Source of the DNA: Marivivens geojensis
Lineage (GTDB): Bacteria > Pseudomonadota > Alphaproteobacteria > Rhodobacterales > Rhodobacteraceae
NCBI RefSeq assembly: GCF_023540835.1
Contig: NZ_JALKCU010000006.1
Span: 1-64,000, forward strand
Direction: 5' to 3'
Length of the DNA: 64,000 nt
Shown here one piece after another: positions 9,735 through 17,431 of this stretch. Numbering within the stretch: the first letter of the stretch is position 1; every line of letters starts with the position of its first letter. Position numbers and translations under genes: made by a program. The notes beneath the pieces were generated by a model, which saw only the letters and a program-made list of their open reading frames with translations, did not search any database and was not told the origin of the DNA.

Positions 9735-9860
9735 ATGAAAGTTCGCAACTCCCTCCGCTCGCTCAAGCAGCGCCACCGCGATTGCCGCATCGTGCGCCGT
9801 AAGGGCCGCGTCTACGTTATTAACAAGACGCAGCGTCGCTTCAAAGCTCGTCAGGGCTAA
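9735..9860 (+). CDS. rpmJ: 50S ribosomal protein L36
   Basis: Smallest protein of the large ribosomal subunit, 41 residues, very basic, beginning [20 protein letters not shown] and ending [11 protein letters not shown]. It is the longer, proteobacterial form with reduced zinc-ligand content: only one Cys (Cys17) remains, so it is a zinc-independent C- form. AGGAG is 7 nt before the ATG. It lies alone after tRNA-Val, away from the main ribosomal operons, and is followed by a strong terminator. Confidence 0.95.
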   Translation: MKVRNSLRSLKQRHRDCRIVRRKGRVYVINKTQRRFKARQG

Positions 9861-9880
9861 TAGAAGCAACACCGGATTAG

Positions 9881-9914
9881 AGGCCGTGTTCCGAAAGGAA
9901 CGCGGCCTTTTTCT
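9881..9914 (+). terminator. Intrinsic terminator of rpmJ
   Basis: Twelve-bp stem (one G-T pair) closed by a GAAA tetraloop, followed by TTTTTCTTTGT. It starts 21 nt past the rpmJ stop. Confidence 0.92.
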
Positions 9915-10023
9915 TTGTCTCGCGTGAGGTCGGGAAAACCACCTGTGGCAGAGTTAAGTGGTAGCCAGACGCCACCTTGCTCGTTACCATTTGGTCAAAT
10001 CCATTTCAGTGCGGGGTAATTCG

Positions 10024-11232
10024 ATGACACCTTTCTTTAGACCTCTCGTATTGGGAGCAGGCTTGGCTGTCGGTACGACTGGCGCGGCCTATGCCCAAGA
10101 TTTCTGCGGCGGCATCGGGTCAAACGGCCAATGGATCGGCGGCGATGAAACCGCATCAGACATTTCCACCGCAGCTGATTTCCAAGAACAGATGGCGCTA
10201 GTGCTCGGCGGTAATAACTATGTGTCTTTGTTTACTCTCAGCGCACCGACCGATGTCCGCATCGAAGCCCAAGGTCGCGGGGGCGGTGACCCCGTGATCG
10301 ACGTTTATGATGCCGCTGGAGCGATGGTGGTATCGGATGATGATTCCGGTGGCGACGGCGCATCCCGAGCAGAACTGACATTGGATGCAGGCACTTATTG
10401 CGTTGCAATGCGGAGTTTTGACGCCGCCCCGATGACGGGCTTTGTCCGCGTTGGTCGCTACGAACACGAAGCTCTCACCACTGGCTTCTCAGATGGCGGC
10501 TATGGTGATGGCGGGTCTACTTACTGCGACTCTTCTACCCTCGCGAACCAACTGCCATTTGGCACCCCAATGACAGGCACAGCCAATGACGCCCCTTATT
10601 GGCGCTTCACGCTTGATACCGCGATGCCTGTCGTAATTACCGCTGAGAACAGCGATGCCGACCCCTACATCACCCTGTACAGCAATGACGGCGGATACAT
10701 CGACGAGAACGATGACTGGGATGGCCTGAACTCCCGTCTGGAACTGATGAGCCCGCTCGAAGCTGGCAATTACTGTATCGCGCTAACGGCTCTGTCGGAC
10801 AGCACATTGCCGATCACATTGACCGTAGAAGAACTGGATGTTGAGGCCGCCATGCGTGGGTCATATGACCGCGCCGAAGCCGCACCGCCGCTCGACGGAA
10901 GCTATCCAGTGACCGCGCTCGGAGAACTGAAAACCCGCCAGCGGGTGGACCTGCAAAACAGCGCGACAGCAACGTGGTATAGTTTCGACGTTTATGACGG
11001 AGGTCTGGTGTTGGCCGAAGCGATCTCGGTCAATGGTGAGGGCGATCCATATCTAGTGCTGTTCGATGACCTCGGTCGGCAGATTGCTTACAACGATGAC
11101 ACCAACGGATTGGACCCGCTTGTCACAGCTCGGATCACCACAGGCACCTATTTGCTGGCTGTCGGGGAATATGGCGACGGCGCTGGATCACCAGTTCGAA
11201 TGGTGATCGAACGCTACGTTCCAGCACGATAA
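10024..11232 (+). CDS. Exported protein with three PPC-like domains
   Basis: The 402-residue product has a Sec signal (cleavage likely after AYA near 24) and then at least three related units with the pattern DPxIxVYDxxGxxVxxDDD...L..GTYC.A (about 80-130, 195-260 and 325-395). This matches bacterial pre-peptidase C-terminal (PPC) beta-sandwich domains, normally appended to secreted proteases; here no protease domain is present. The Asp-rich loops suggest calcium binding. Paired Cys in several units may form disulfides. I chose the ATG at 10024 because it begins the signal peptide and follows GCGGGG; the frame is open to 9958. It shares a bidirectional terminator with the convergent caspase-like gene. 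Function unknown. Confidence 0.85.
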   Translation: MTPFFRPLVLGAGLAVGTTGAAYAQDFCGGIGSNGQWIGGDETASDISTAADFQEQMALVLGGNNYVSLFTLSAPTDVRIEAQGRGGGDPVIDVYDAAGAMVVSDDDSGGDGASRAELTLDAGTYCVAMRSFDAAPMTGFVRVGRYEHEALTTGFSDGGYGDGGSTYCDSSTLANQLPFGTPMTGTANDAPYWRFTLDTAMPVVITAENSDADPYITLYSNDGGYIDENDDWDGLNSRLELMSPLEAGNYCIALTALSDSTLPITLTVEELDVEAAMRGSYDRAEAAPPLDGSYPVTALGELKTRQRVDLQNSATATWYSFDVYDGGLVLAEAISVNGEGDPYLVLFDDLGRQIAYNDDTNGLDPLVTARITTGTYLLAVGEYGDGAGSPVRMVIERYVPAR

Positions 11233-11236
11233 ACCT

Positions 11237-11265
11237 AAAAAGCCCCCGTCTCGGGGGCTTTTTTT
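11237..11265. terminator. Bidirectional terminator between two convergent genes
   Basis: Perfect 8-bp stem (11241-11248 with 11252-11259), TCT loop, A-run before and T-run after, so it can stop transcription from both sides. The last T residues overlap the stop codon of the minus-strand gene. Confidence 0.9.
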
Positions 11266-12925
11266 ATCGCCCGAGGTTTCCAACCGCGTCGGCAAGCAAG
11301 CGCACGAGAGTTGCCTCATTCAGATAGCCGATCCCGTCGACTTCGGAATTGGTTTGATACCTGCGAATGGCACGGCGTGTATCGTCGTCAAATGTGCCGT
11401 CGATCACACCCGGCGATAGTCCCATCTGCCCAAGGCGAAGTTCGACCAGACGACGCGTCAGGGCGTTAAGTTCGAGCGCAGCTTCTGCTGCCTGTGCAGC
11501 CTCTAACTCTGGCGCGATCTCTTGTTCCTCGGTCAAAGCGGCGATCCGTGCCTGAGCTTCGCCCACAAACTCGCCTTCGGGGTAAACCGATAGGTATTCT
11601 TGATAGGCACCCACCGCGTCCACGCCCGATGCCCGATCCCACGCGGCCGTTTCTGCCGCCTCAGCCGCACGACGTTTGCTGTCTTGGATTGTCGCAAGCC
11701 GATCGGTGGCCAGTTCGGCAAAGACACCATCAGGGTAACGATCAAGATAGGCTCTCAGCCCAGGTTCATCACCAACCGCACCCGTTTCATCCCAATAGGT
11801 TCGGTCCAATAGTTCTGCCTCGCGACGGCGGCGTTCAGCTTCTGCCTCTAGTTCAGCAGACCGTCTTGCAGCTTGCGCATCGAGACGCGCAATTTGATCT
11901 TGGGTCAGATAGGAGGACTGAGAATACCCATTCTCTTGCTGCCAATTCGTGATGGCCTGCCGTGTCCCTGCCCCGAAAATCCCGTCGATCCCGCGCGTAT
12001 TATAATCGAGCAGGGACAGATCGCGCTGAATTTCACGCCGCGCATCGCGGCTCAGGCCCAACGCCTCTTCAATCAACCGATCCTGACGGTTCGGTTCGGT
12101 CATGATCTCATTGATCAGCCGTTCCGCATCCGCGATGTGTTTGCCGTTCGGAAAACGGCGAATGTAATTGCGATAGGCATCCGCAGAATCCAATGCCTTC
12201 GCACCCTCCCACAAGGCATCATCAGCCCCTGTATCGGGCACCTGCGGTGTTTGCGGCACGGGCACAACGGACGGTCGCATCGGCATGATCACGTGACTGC
12301 GTGGTGTGTATCCGGTGGCGGTGAGGCCGTAATCTTCAAAGTAGGGAACGATGTCTTCCTGCGGTTGGGTTAGCACCGTTTCTGCGAAGGATGCGACGTC
12401 GCGGACGGAGCCCGACACCACGGTAACGCCCTGCGGAATGGACAAGTCGCCGATACCTGCGGAAATCCACGGATCGTATTTCGCAGCTTCTGCATCAACG
12501 CCTAACAACAAAATGGCCTCGCCCGCTGCGCCTGCCATGACCGCCAACAGGCTATCGACAGAGACCGCCGTCGACCCCAGCGTTAAAATCGACGGCTCTG
12601 CCGCATCGGCTGTCAAAAGCCACGTACGTTTCCCGTCGCTCACAAACCGACCAGACAACGCGACAACGATGCGGTCTGCCTCTGCTGTCGCCGCGGCGAA
12701 CTCTGCGAGCGATGTTGCGGTTGTATCAACCCGACCATTGCGGAGCGACGTCACGCTAAAGCCCAAGGCTTCCAGTCCGTTCGCAGCATCCAGCACGTCA
12801 GCCGCACGCGCAACCGATCCCAGTCTCTCGTAACTATCGTTCCCCAAGAGGAGCGCCGCATCATCGGCCCATGTAGCCCCTGCGATGACAGCAAGAGCGG
12901 CGGAGGTCAGTAGATAACGGCGCAT
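11264..12925 (-). CDS. Exported caspase-like (probably inactive) protein with two peptidoglycan-binding domains
   Basis: The 553-residue product has a signal peptide (MRRYLLTSAALAVIAGATWA). Residues about 21-210 resemble a caspase (C14) domain: ALLLGNDSYERLG, a helix-strand LEALGFSVTSL, and the strand IVVALSGRF where active caspases have SGHG; the His is missing and LLLGVDAEA stands where the catalytic Cys is expected. Then come three FPxG-type tetratricopeptide-like repeats (near 255-275, 395-420, 440-470), a charged helix rich in Glu/Arg (about 360-385), and two peptidoglycan_binding_1 domains: RGIDGIFGAGTRQAITNWQ (near 325) and PGVIDGTFDDDTRRAIRRYQ (near 515). Likely a periplasmic scaffold at the cell wall; this is inference. 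Confidence 0.8.
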   Translation of the reverse strand: MRRYLLTSAALAVIAGATWADDAALLLGNDSYERLGSVARAADVLDAANGLEALGFSVTSLRNGRVDTTATSLAEFAAATAEADRIVVALSGRFVSDGKRTWLLTADAAEPSILTLGSTAVSVDSLLAVMAGAAGEAILLLGVDAEAAKYDPWISAGIGDLSIPQGVTVVSGSVRDVASFAETVLTQPQEDIVPYFEDYGLTATGYTPRSHVIMPMRPSVVPVPQTPQVPDTGADDALWEGAKALDSADAYRNYIRRFPNGKHIADAERLINEIMTEPNRQDRLIEEALGLSRDARREIQRDLSLLDYNTRGIDGIFGAGTRQAITNWQQENGYSQSSYLTQDQIARLDAQAARRSAELEAEAERRRREAELLDRTYWDETGAVGDEPGLRAYLDRYPDGVFAELATDRLATIQDSKRRAAEAAETAAWDRASGVDAVGAYQEYLSVYPEGEFVGEAQARIAALTEEQEIAPELEAAQAAEAALELNALTRRLVELRLGQMGLSPGVIDGTFDDDTRRAIRRYQTNSEVDGIGYLNEATLVRLLADAVGNLGR

Positions 12926-12935
12926 ATAATCCTCA

Positions 12936-14153
12936 TCAGTCGTATTTACGGCGGTCCTCGATCACGATGCCGTCACGGGGAAGGCTCCCCATAGCGCAGA
13001 TCTCGACCCGCCCCTTTAGTTTGAGCGTCTCATGAACCGATTGTGAAATATCGTTCACGTTACCAGCCAGCGTTTCAACCAAGACATGGAGGACATCCGT
13101 CTCGCCCTCTCGGTCCACAACGACGCGTGCGCGGGCCACATCAGGATGTTTTGCCACTAGGGCCGCGACCTGTTCGGGACGCACAAACATGCCTTTGACT
13201 TTGGTCGTCTGGTCGGCACGACCCATCCACCCTTTGATACGAGTATTGGTGCGGCCACATGCACTCTGCCCCGGCATCATCGCGCTTAGGTCGCCCGTCG
13301 CAAAACGGATCAATGGGTAGTCAGGGTTCAGCGAGGTCACCACGACCTCGCCCACTTCGCCGACAGCGACAGGATCACCCGTCCCAGGGGTGACGATCTC
13401 AACAATGACGCCTTCATCGATAATCAGGCCGTCATTCTCGATCGCCTCATATGCCACGTTCCCAAGGTCCGCCGTCGCGTAGCACTGCAGACATTTGATG
13501 CCGCGATCATGGTAGTACTGACGTAAGGACGGGAACAACGCGCCGCCAGAGACCGCGGCTTTTGTGATCTTCAGCGTCTCGCCCATTTCATCGGCTTTCT
13601 CGAGGATCACTTTCAAGAAATCAGGCGTGCCCGCATAAGCCGTCGTGCCAATATCAGCAGCCGCACGCACTTGTAGTTCCGTTTGACCAACACCCGCAGG
13701 CAGTACGGTCGCGCCAACTGCGCGCGCACCGTTTTCAAAGATCATACCCGCCGGTGTAAGGTGATAGCCGAAACAGTTCTGAACGATGTCACCCTCTCCG
13801 ATACCGACGGCAGACAAGAAGCGACCAATACGCCACCAATCGTGGCTAGTGTTCCCCGGCTCATAGATCGGGCCCGGCGATTGGAACACATGCGCGAATC
13901 CTGTAATCGGCCCCGTAAAGCCACCGAGCGGAGCGTTCTGTTTTTGCGCTTCAACAAGGGCTGATTTGCGGGTCACCGGAAGAGCGGCGAGGTCATCGAC
14001 CGATTTAATCTCTTCAGCCGATACATCGGCCAAAGTGGTCGCATAGGCTGGCAACGCCTGCGCACGGCGGATTTGTTCAGGAAGCTCATTGGCGATTGCT
14101 GCTGCACGATCCGCAGCGGACCGCGTTTCCAAATCACTAAAATACCTGCTCAT
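12936..14153 (-). CDS. Phenylacetate-CoA ligase (PaaK)-like adenylate-forming enzyme
   Basis: ANL-superfamily ligase that adenylates a carboxylic acid and transfers it to CoA. The 405-residue product is PaaK-like: IANELPEQIRRAQALPAY near the start, the YGYHLTPAG-like segment NCFGYHLTPAG, GTTAYAGTPDFL, the P-loop-like region AAVSGGALFPS, CYATADLGNVAYE, RFATGDLS, and a C-terminal domain with GRADQTTKVKGMFVRPEQ and the catalytic Lys in EDRRKYD. The substrate is unknown. It lies on the same strand as the Liv transporter and second ligase, separated from livF by the opposite-strand gene at 14299-15156, and probably serves the same substrate class. Confidence 0.88.
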   Translation of the reverse strand: MSRYFSDLETRSAADRAAAIANELPEQIRRAQALPAYATTLADVSAEEIKSVDDLAALPVTRKSALVEAQKQNAPLGGFTGPITGFAHVFQSPGPIYEPGNTSHDWWRIGRFLSAVGIGEGDIVQNCFGYHLTPAGMIFENGARAVGATVLPAGVGQTELQVRAAADIGTTAYAGTPDFLKVILEKADEMGETLKITKAAVSGGALFPSLRQYYHDRGIKCLQCYATADLGNVAYEAIENDGLIIDEGVIVEIVTPGTGDPVAVGEVGEVVVTSLNPDYPLIRFATGDLSAMMPGQSACGRTNTRIKGWMGRADQTTKVKGMFVRPEQVAALVAKHPDVARARVVVDREGETDVLHVLVETLAGNVNDISQSVHETLKLKGRVEICAMGSLPRDGIVIEDRRKYD

Positions 14154-14298
14154 CTCTGCATCTCCTGATCGGTGCAGCTGTCCTCATGCTTGGCCAACTG
14201 CGGGTTGATTATCAATAGCGCCGATTACGGCGCCTCAAACTGGGCCATTTCCTGCCGTTCGTGATGCGGTTATGATCGCCAAAACGACAGGACGAGTT

Positions 14299-15156
14299 AT
14301 GAAGCAGACCTTCCCGCCCATCGGACCCGATTTCACCGGGGACAAACTGGATACCCGCATCATCTTGCATGAAGCGCTGATGATCTGCGAATTGGTCTAC
14401 GAAGGGCTGTATTTTCATACATCTGGTGACGCGAACGCTTTTTTTGATCGAGTCGAAGAACGGCTTGCGGAAACGGGTGAACCACTCTGGTTTTTCTTGG
14501 TGAATTCGACTGACTACCGAATTGATGGCGATGCTTGGTTCGCCTTCACAAAGCGCGGCACCGATATGAAAGAATATCACGCGATGGGGTTGGCCCACTA
14601 CGACATGTCTGACTTCAACATCACGCATGTCGCCAAAACGAGAGGCACCGATCAGCATGATCCGACGAACTTTACCTCGCGAGACGACGCCGTCGCTTAC
14701 TTGAAGTCCCTGCCGTCGAAGCGAAGAGAACGTATTTTCCGATCGCCGAACTACCAAAAGCCCGAGATCGTCAAACGCGTTCATTTCGACCGTGCTCAGC
14801 AGATTTGCGAAATCGACCTGCATGGGATCAGCTTTGAACACTCGCGCGATGTGAACGACATTTTCAACTGGATCGAAGAACTGATCCGCCAGACTCGCCA
14901 ACCGTGGTGGGTTTTGTGGAACTACAACGATACGCGAATTCAGTCTGCGGCTTGGGTGCAATACGACGCGCGCGCGCGGCAGTTTCGTGAAACCTGCGCC
15001 TTGGGGGCGGTTCGGTTTGCTGTGGGCAGTGAAACCGAGACCGATATCCGACTGCGGCACGAAAGCCGCGGCACACGGCCCAACATTCGCAACACGCGGG
15101 ACGAAGCCCTTACGCGTTTGGCCGAGATGCAGGCCGAGGCCGCGCAAAGCGCTTAG
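14299..15156 (+). CDS. Uncharacterised protein of two related halves
   Basis: A 285-residue cytoplasmic-looking protein, not recognised. The two halves align by eye: both have a strand with an E-L/D-L core (LICELVYEGLYFHTSGDANAF; ICEIDLHGISFEHSRDVNDI), an amphipathic helix with EE, then EPLWFFLVNSTDYRI versus QPWWVLWNYNDTRI, AW-F/V, a G-A-V/L strand, and a closing R-D-A/E-A helix. The pattern strand-helix-strand with W/F-rich core recalls STAS/SpoIIAA-like folds, but that is a guess. ATG 14299 is chosen (AGGACGAG upstream) over ATG 14272. The gene runs against the surrounding ligase/Liv genes, and its stop overlaps the livF stop by 4 nt. A 311-residue frame on the opposite strand is judged a shadow. 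Confidence 0.75.
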   Translation: MKQTFPPIGPDFTGDKLDTRIILHEALMICELVYEGLYFHTSGDANAFFDRVEERLAETGEPLWFFLVNSTDYRIDGDAWFAFTKRGTDMKEYHAMGLAHYDMSDFNITHVAKTRGTDQHDPTNFTSRDDAVAYLKSLPSKRRERIFRSPNYQKPEIVKRVHFDRAQQICEIDLHGISFEHSRDVNDIFNWIEELIRQTRQPWWVLWNYNDTRIQSAAWVQYDARARQFRETCALGAVRFAVGSETETDIRLRHESRGTRPNIRNTRDEALTRLAEMQAEAAQSA

Positions 15157-15971
15157 AGCCAGCGCTTACGGCGGCGATAGGACCGCACGTCGCGGAAGGA
15201 TTTGCGGCCTTCTTCGGAGACGCCCAGATAGAATTCTTTCACGTCTGGGTTTTCGCGCAGTTCGGCAGCAGGGCCCTCCATCACGACGCGGCCAGATTCC
15301 AAAATATAGCCGTGGTGGGCATAACGCAGCGCCACGTTGGTGTTCTGTTCGGCCAGCAAGAAAGAAACGCCTTCACGTTCGTTAAGGTCTTTCACGATCT
15401 CAAAGATCTCTTCGACGAGCTGCGGCGCAAGGCCCATCGACGGCTCATCCAACAAGATCGTTTCGGGGCGGCTCATAAGCGCACGGCCGATCGCACACAT
15501 CTGCTGTTCACCACCCGAGGTGTAGCCAGCCTGTGATTTGCGACGCGTTTTGAGGCGCGGGAAATAATTATAAACCATCTCAAGGTCGTCAGCGACTTTG
15601 GAGCCGCCGTCACGACGGGTGTATGCACCTGTCAAAAGGTTCTCTTCGATGGTCAGGTGTTCAAAACAGTGACGGCCTTCCATCACCTGAATGACTCCCT
15701 TTTTCACCAGATCTTCGGGCGACAATTGATGCACAGCTTCGCCGCGATACTGGACGCTTCCCTTGGTGACTTCGCCACGTTCGGAATGCAAAAGGTTCGA
15801 AATCGCTTTGAGCGTTGTGGTCTTGCCGGCACCGTTTCCGCCGAGAAGAGCTGTGATGCCCCCTTTGGGAACCGTGAGCGACACACCTTTGAGAACGAGG
15901 ATCACGTGATTGTAGATCACCTCGATGTTGTTCACCTCAAGCAGTGTTTCGGTTTTGCCTGCATCCAACAT
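15153..15971 (-). CDS. livF: Branched-chain-type ABC transporter ATP-binding protein (LivF type)
   Basis: Cytoplasmic ATPase subunit of a HAAT-family importer. The 272-residue product has Walker A GGNGAGKTTTLKA (about 43-55), Walker B TILLDEPSMGLAP, the switch His region replaced by LLAEQNTN as in LivF proteins, and a signature YTSGGEQQ that differs from the usual LSGGQ. It ends in an unusual basic tail (YRRRKRWL). GGAG lies upstream of the ATG. Downstream partner genes are the binding protein, livM, a small membrane gene, livH and livG. Confidence 0.93.
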   Translation of the reverse strand: MLDAGKTETLLEVNNIEVIYNHVILVLKGVSLTVPKGGITALLGGNGAGKTTTLKAISNLLHSERGEVTKGSVQYRGEAVHQLSPEDLVKKGVIQVMEGRHCFEHLTIEENLLTGAYTRRDGGSKVADDLEMVYNYFPRLKTRRKSQAGYTSGGEQQMCAIGRALMSRPETILLDEPSMGLAPQLVEEIFEIVKDLNEREGVSFLLAEQNTNVALRYAHHGYILESGRVVMEGPAAELRENPDVKEFYLGVSEEGRKSFRDVRSYRRRKRWL

Positions 15972-15997
15972 TTATGTGCACTCCGTTCGGTCAGAAT

Positions 15998-16025
15998 GGC
16001 GCGGGCGGATTGGCCCGCCCGCGCC
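15998..16025 (-). other. Intercistronic GC-rich hairpin between binding-protein gene and livF
   Basis: Perfect 11-bp stem made only of G and C (15998-16008 with 16015-16025) with a 6-nt loop, 9 nt past the binding-protein stop. No T-run follows on the minus strand, so it is more likely an mRNA-stabilising or partial-termination element that raises binding-protein output relative to livF than a full terminator. Confidence 0.6.
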
Positions 16026-16033
16026 GTATTGGC

Positions 16034-17326
16034 TTAGTTACAGGCCGGTGTGATGTTGTTTTCGGCAGCGTATGCAGCTGCGTCTTCTTCCACCAATTTA
16101 CCGATCAGTTCACGATCAGATGCGATCAGGTCAGTTACGAGGCTCCAAGTCTGGGTGTCTGCATCCCACTGTTGGATGTAAGCGAGACCCGGACCACCGT
16201 GGTTCTGGCACGATACGTCGAATGCCGGACCAAAGCCTGCCATGCCCAGCTCTTCCATGCGAGCGTCGGTGATGGACAGTGCTTCCATCCCTGCGCGCAT
16301 CTCAGCAGCGGTGATGTCGCCATGACCTGCGATCTCTTGTGCGGTGCGTGCAGCTTCAGCCGCTAGCATCGCAGCGTATACACCGCGCGAGTAGAGAACG
16401 GAGCCGATTTGGTCGCCAGCACCAGCCGCCAGACCTTTGTCAACAACGTGGGCCTGGATGTCATCGTAGACTGGGAAGTCGGTGCCGATTGCGTGCATGT
16501 TCAGGGCTTTGTAACCGTCTGCACCTGCGCCCGCAGGGATAACGTCGTTTTCAGAGCCAGACCACCACACGCCAATGAAGTGATCCATCGGGAAGTTGAT
16601 GTTCGACGCTTCCTGAATGGCGACTTGGTTCATAACACCCCAGCCCCACATCACGACGTAATCAGGACGCTCGCGACGGATTTGCAGCCATTGAGACTTC
16701 TGTTCCTGACCTGGGTGGTCAACAGGGATCTCAGTTAGCTTAAAGCCCATCTGCGCGGACAGCTCTTGGAGCGTACGGATCGGTTCCTTACCGTATGCAG
16801 AGTTGTGGTAGACGAGCGCAATCGACTTGCCCTCAAGGCTACCGCCTTCAAGGTCAATGATATGGTTCATAGCGATGGATGCGCCATCCCAGTAGTTAGC
16901 AGGGTAGTTAAATACCCACGGGAAAGTTGCGCCGTCCATTGCCGACGTACGGCCATAACCCATGGTGTGGAGCGGAATGCCGTCTGCCGACACTTTGGGG
17001 ATCAGCTGGTAGGTGATGCCCGTCGACAGCGGTTGATAAATCAGAGCGCCAGCGCCGATGTCTTTGGTCGATTCATAGCACTCAACGCCTTTTTCGGTGT
17101 TGTAGCCAGTTTCGCACTCGGGAACGTCGATGCGGACACCGCCGATGCCACCATCACGCTCGTTGAGCATGGTGAAGTAGTCCATGTAGCCATCCGCAAA
17201 CGGGATACCGTTCGCAGCGTATGGGCCAGTCCGGTAGGACAGCGACGGGAACACAAGGTCAGCCATCGCGGGGCCGGCAACCAGTGCGCTGGTCAGTGCC
17301 AGTGCTGCAATTTTCTTCATTTTCAT
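16034..17326 (-). CDS. Periplasmic substrate-binding protein of the Liv-type ABC transporter
   Basis: Captures the substrate in the periplasm for LivHM. The 430-residue product starts with a Sec signal (MKMKKIAALALTSALVAGPAMA) and shows the Peripla_BP_6 pattern, for example GKSIALVYHNSAYGKEPIRTLQ and VVMWGWGVMNQVAIQEA. It is longer than LivJ/LivK (about 345 mature residues) and belongs to the larger binding proteins often found with acyl- or aryl-CoA ligase genes. Cys pairs near 65-80 and the C-terminus may form disulfides. TGGGAGGAAATAACCG before the ATG is a good ribosome site. Substrate unknown; aromatic or fatty carboxylates are suggested only by the linked ligases. Confidence 0.92.
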   Translation of the reverse strand: MKMKKIAALALTSALVAGPAMADLVFPSLSYRTGPYAANGIPFADGYMDYFTMLNERDGGIGGVRIDVPECETGYNTEKGVECYESTKDIGAGALIYQPLSTGITYQLIPKVSADGIPLHTMGYGRTSAMDGATFPWVFNYPANYWDGASIAMNHIIDLEGGSLEGKSIALVYHNSAYGKEPIRTLQELSAQMGFKLTEIPVDHPGQEQKSQWLQIRRERPDYVVMWGWGVMNQVAIQEASNINFPMDHFIGVWWSGSENDVIPAGAGADGYKALNMHAIGTDFPVYDDIQAHVVDKGLAAGAGDQIGSVLYSRGVYAAMLAAEAARTAQEIAGHGDITAAEMRAGMEALSITDARMEELGMAGFGPAFDVSCQNHGGPGLAYIQQWDADTQTWSLVTDLIASDRELIGKLVEEDAAAYAAENNITPACN

Positions 17327-17392
17327 CGGTTATTTCCTCCCAAGTTGGTTACCGATTAAGTGTGCCCGATTTATCGGGTCGTTTAGTGGGCG

Positions 17393-17413
17393 CGGGGGCT
17401 CCTCCTTCCCCCG
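17393..17413 (-). other. Intercistronic hairpin after livM
   Basis: Six-bp GC stem (17393-17398 with 17408-17413), 19 nt past the livM stop; a second short stem lies at 17365-17378. No T-run follows. Probably an attenuating or 5'-end-protecting element ahead of the binding-protein gene. Confidence 0.4.
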
Positions 17414-17431
17414 TCACCGCTTGTGGTCATC

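Noticed and set aside
14212-15147. 311-codon frame on the minus strand opposite the two-half protein
   Set aside because: It lacks domain-like patterning and a ribosome site; the plus-strand frame has a clear duplicated-domain structure and a good ribosome site.
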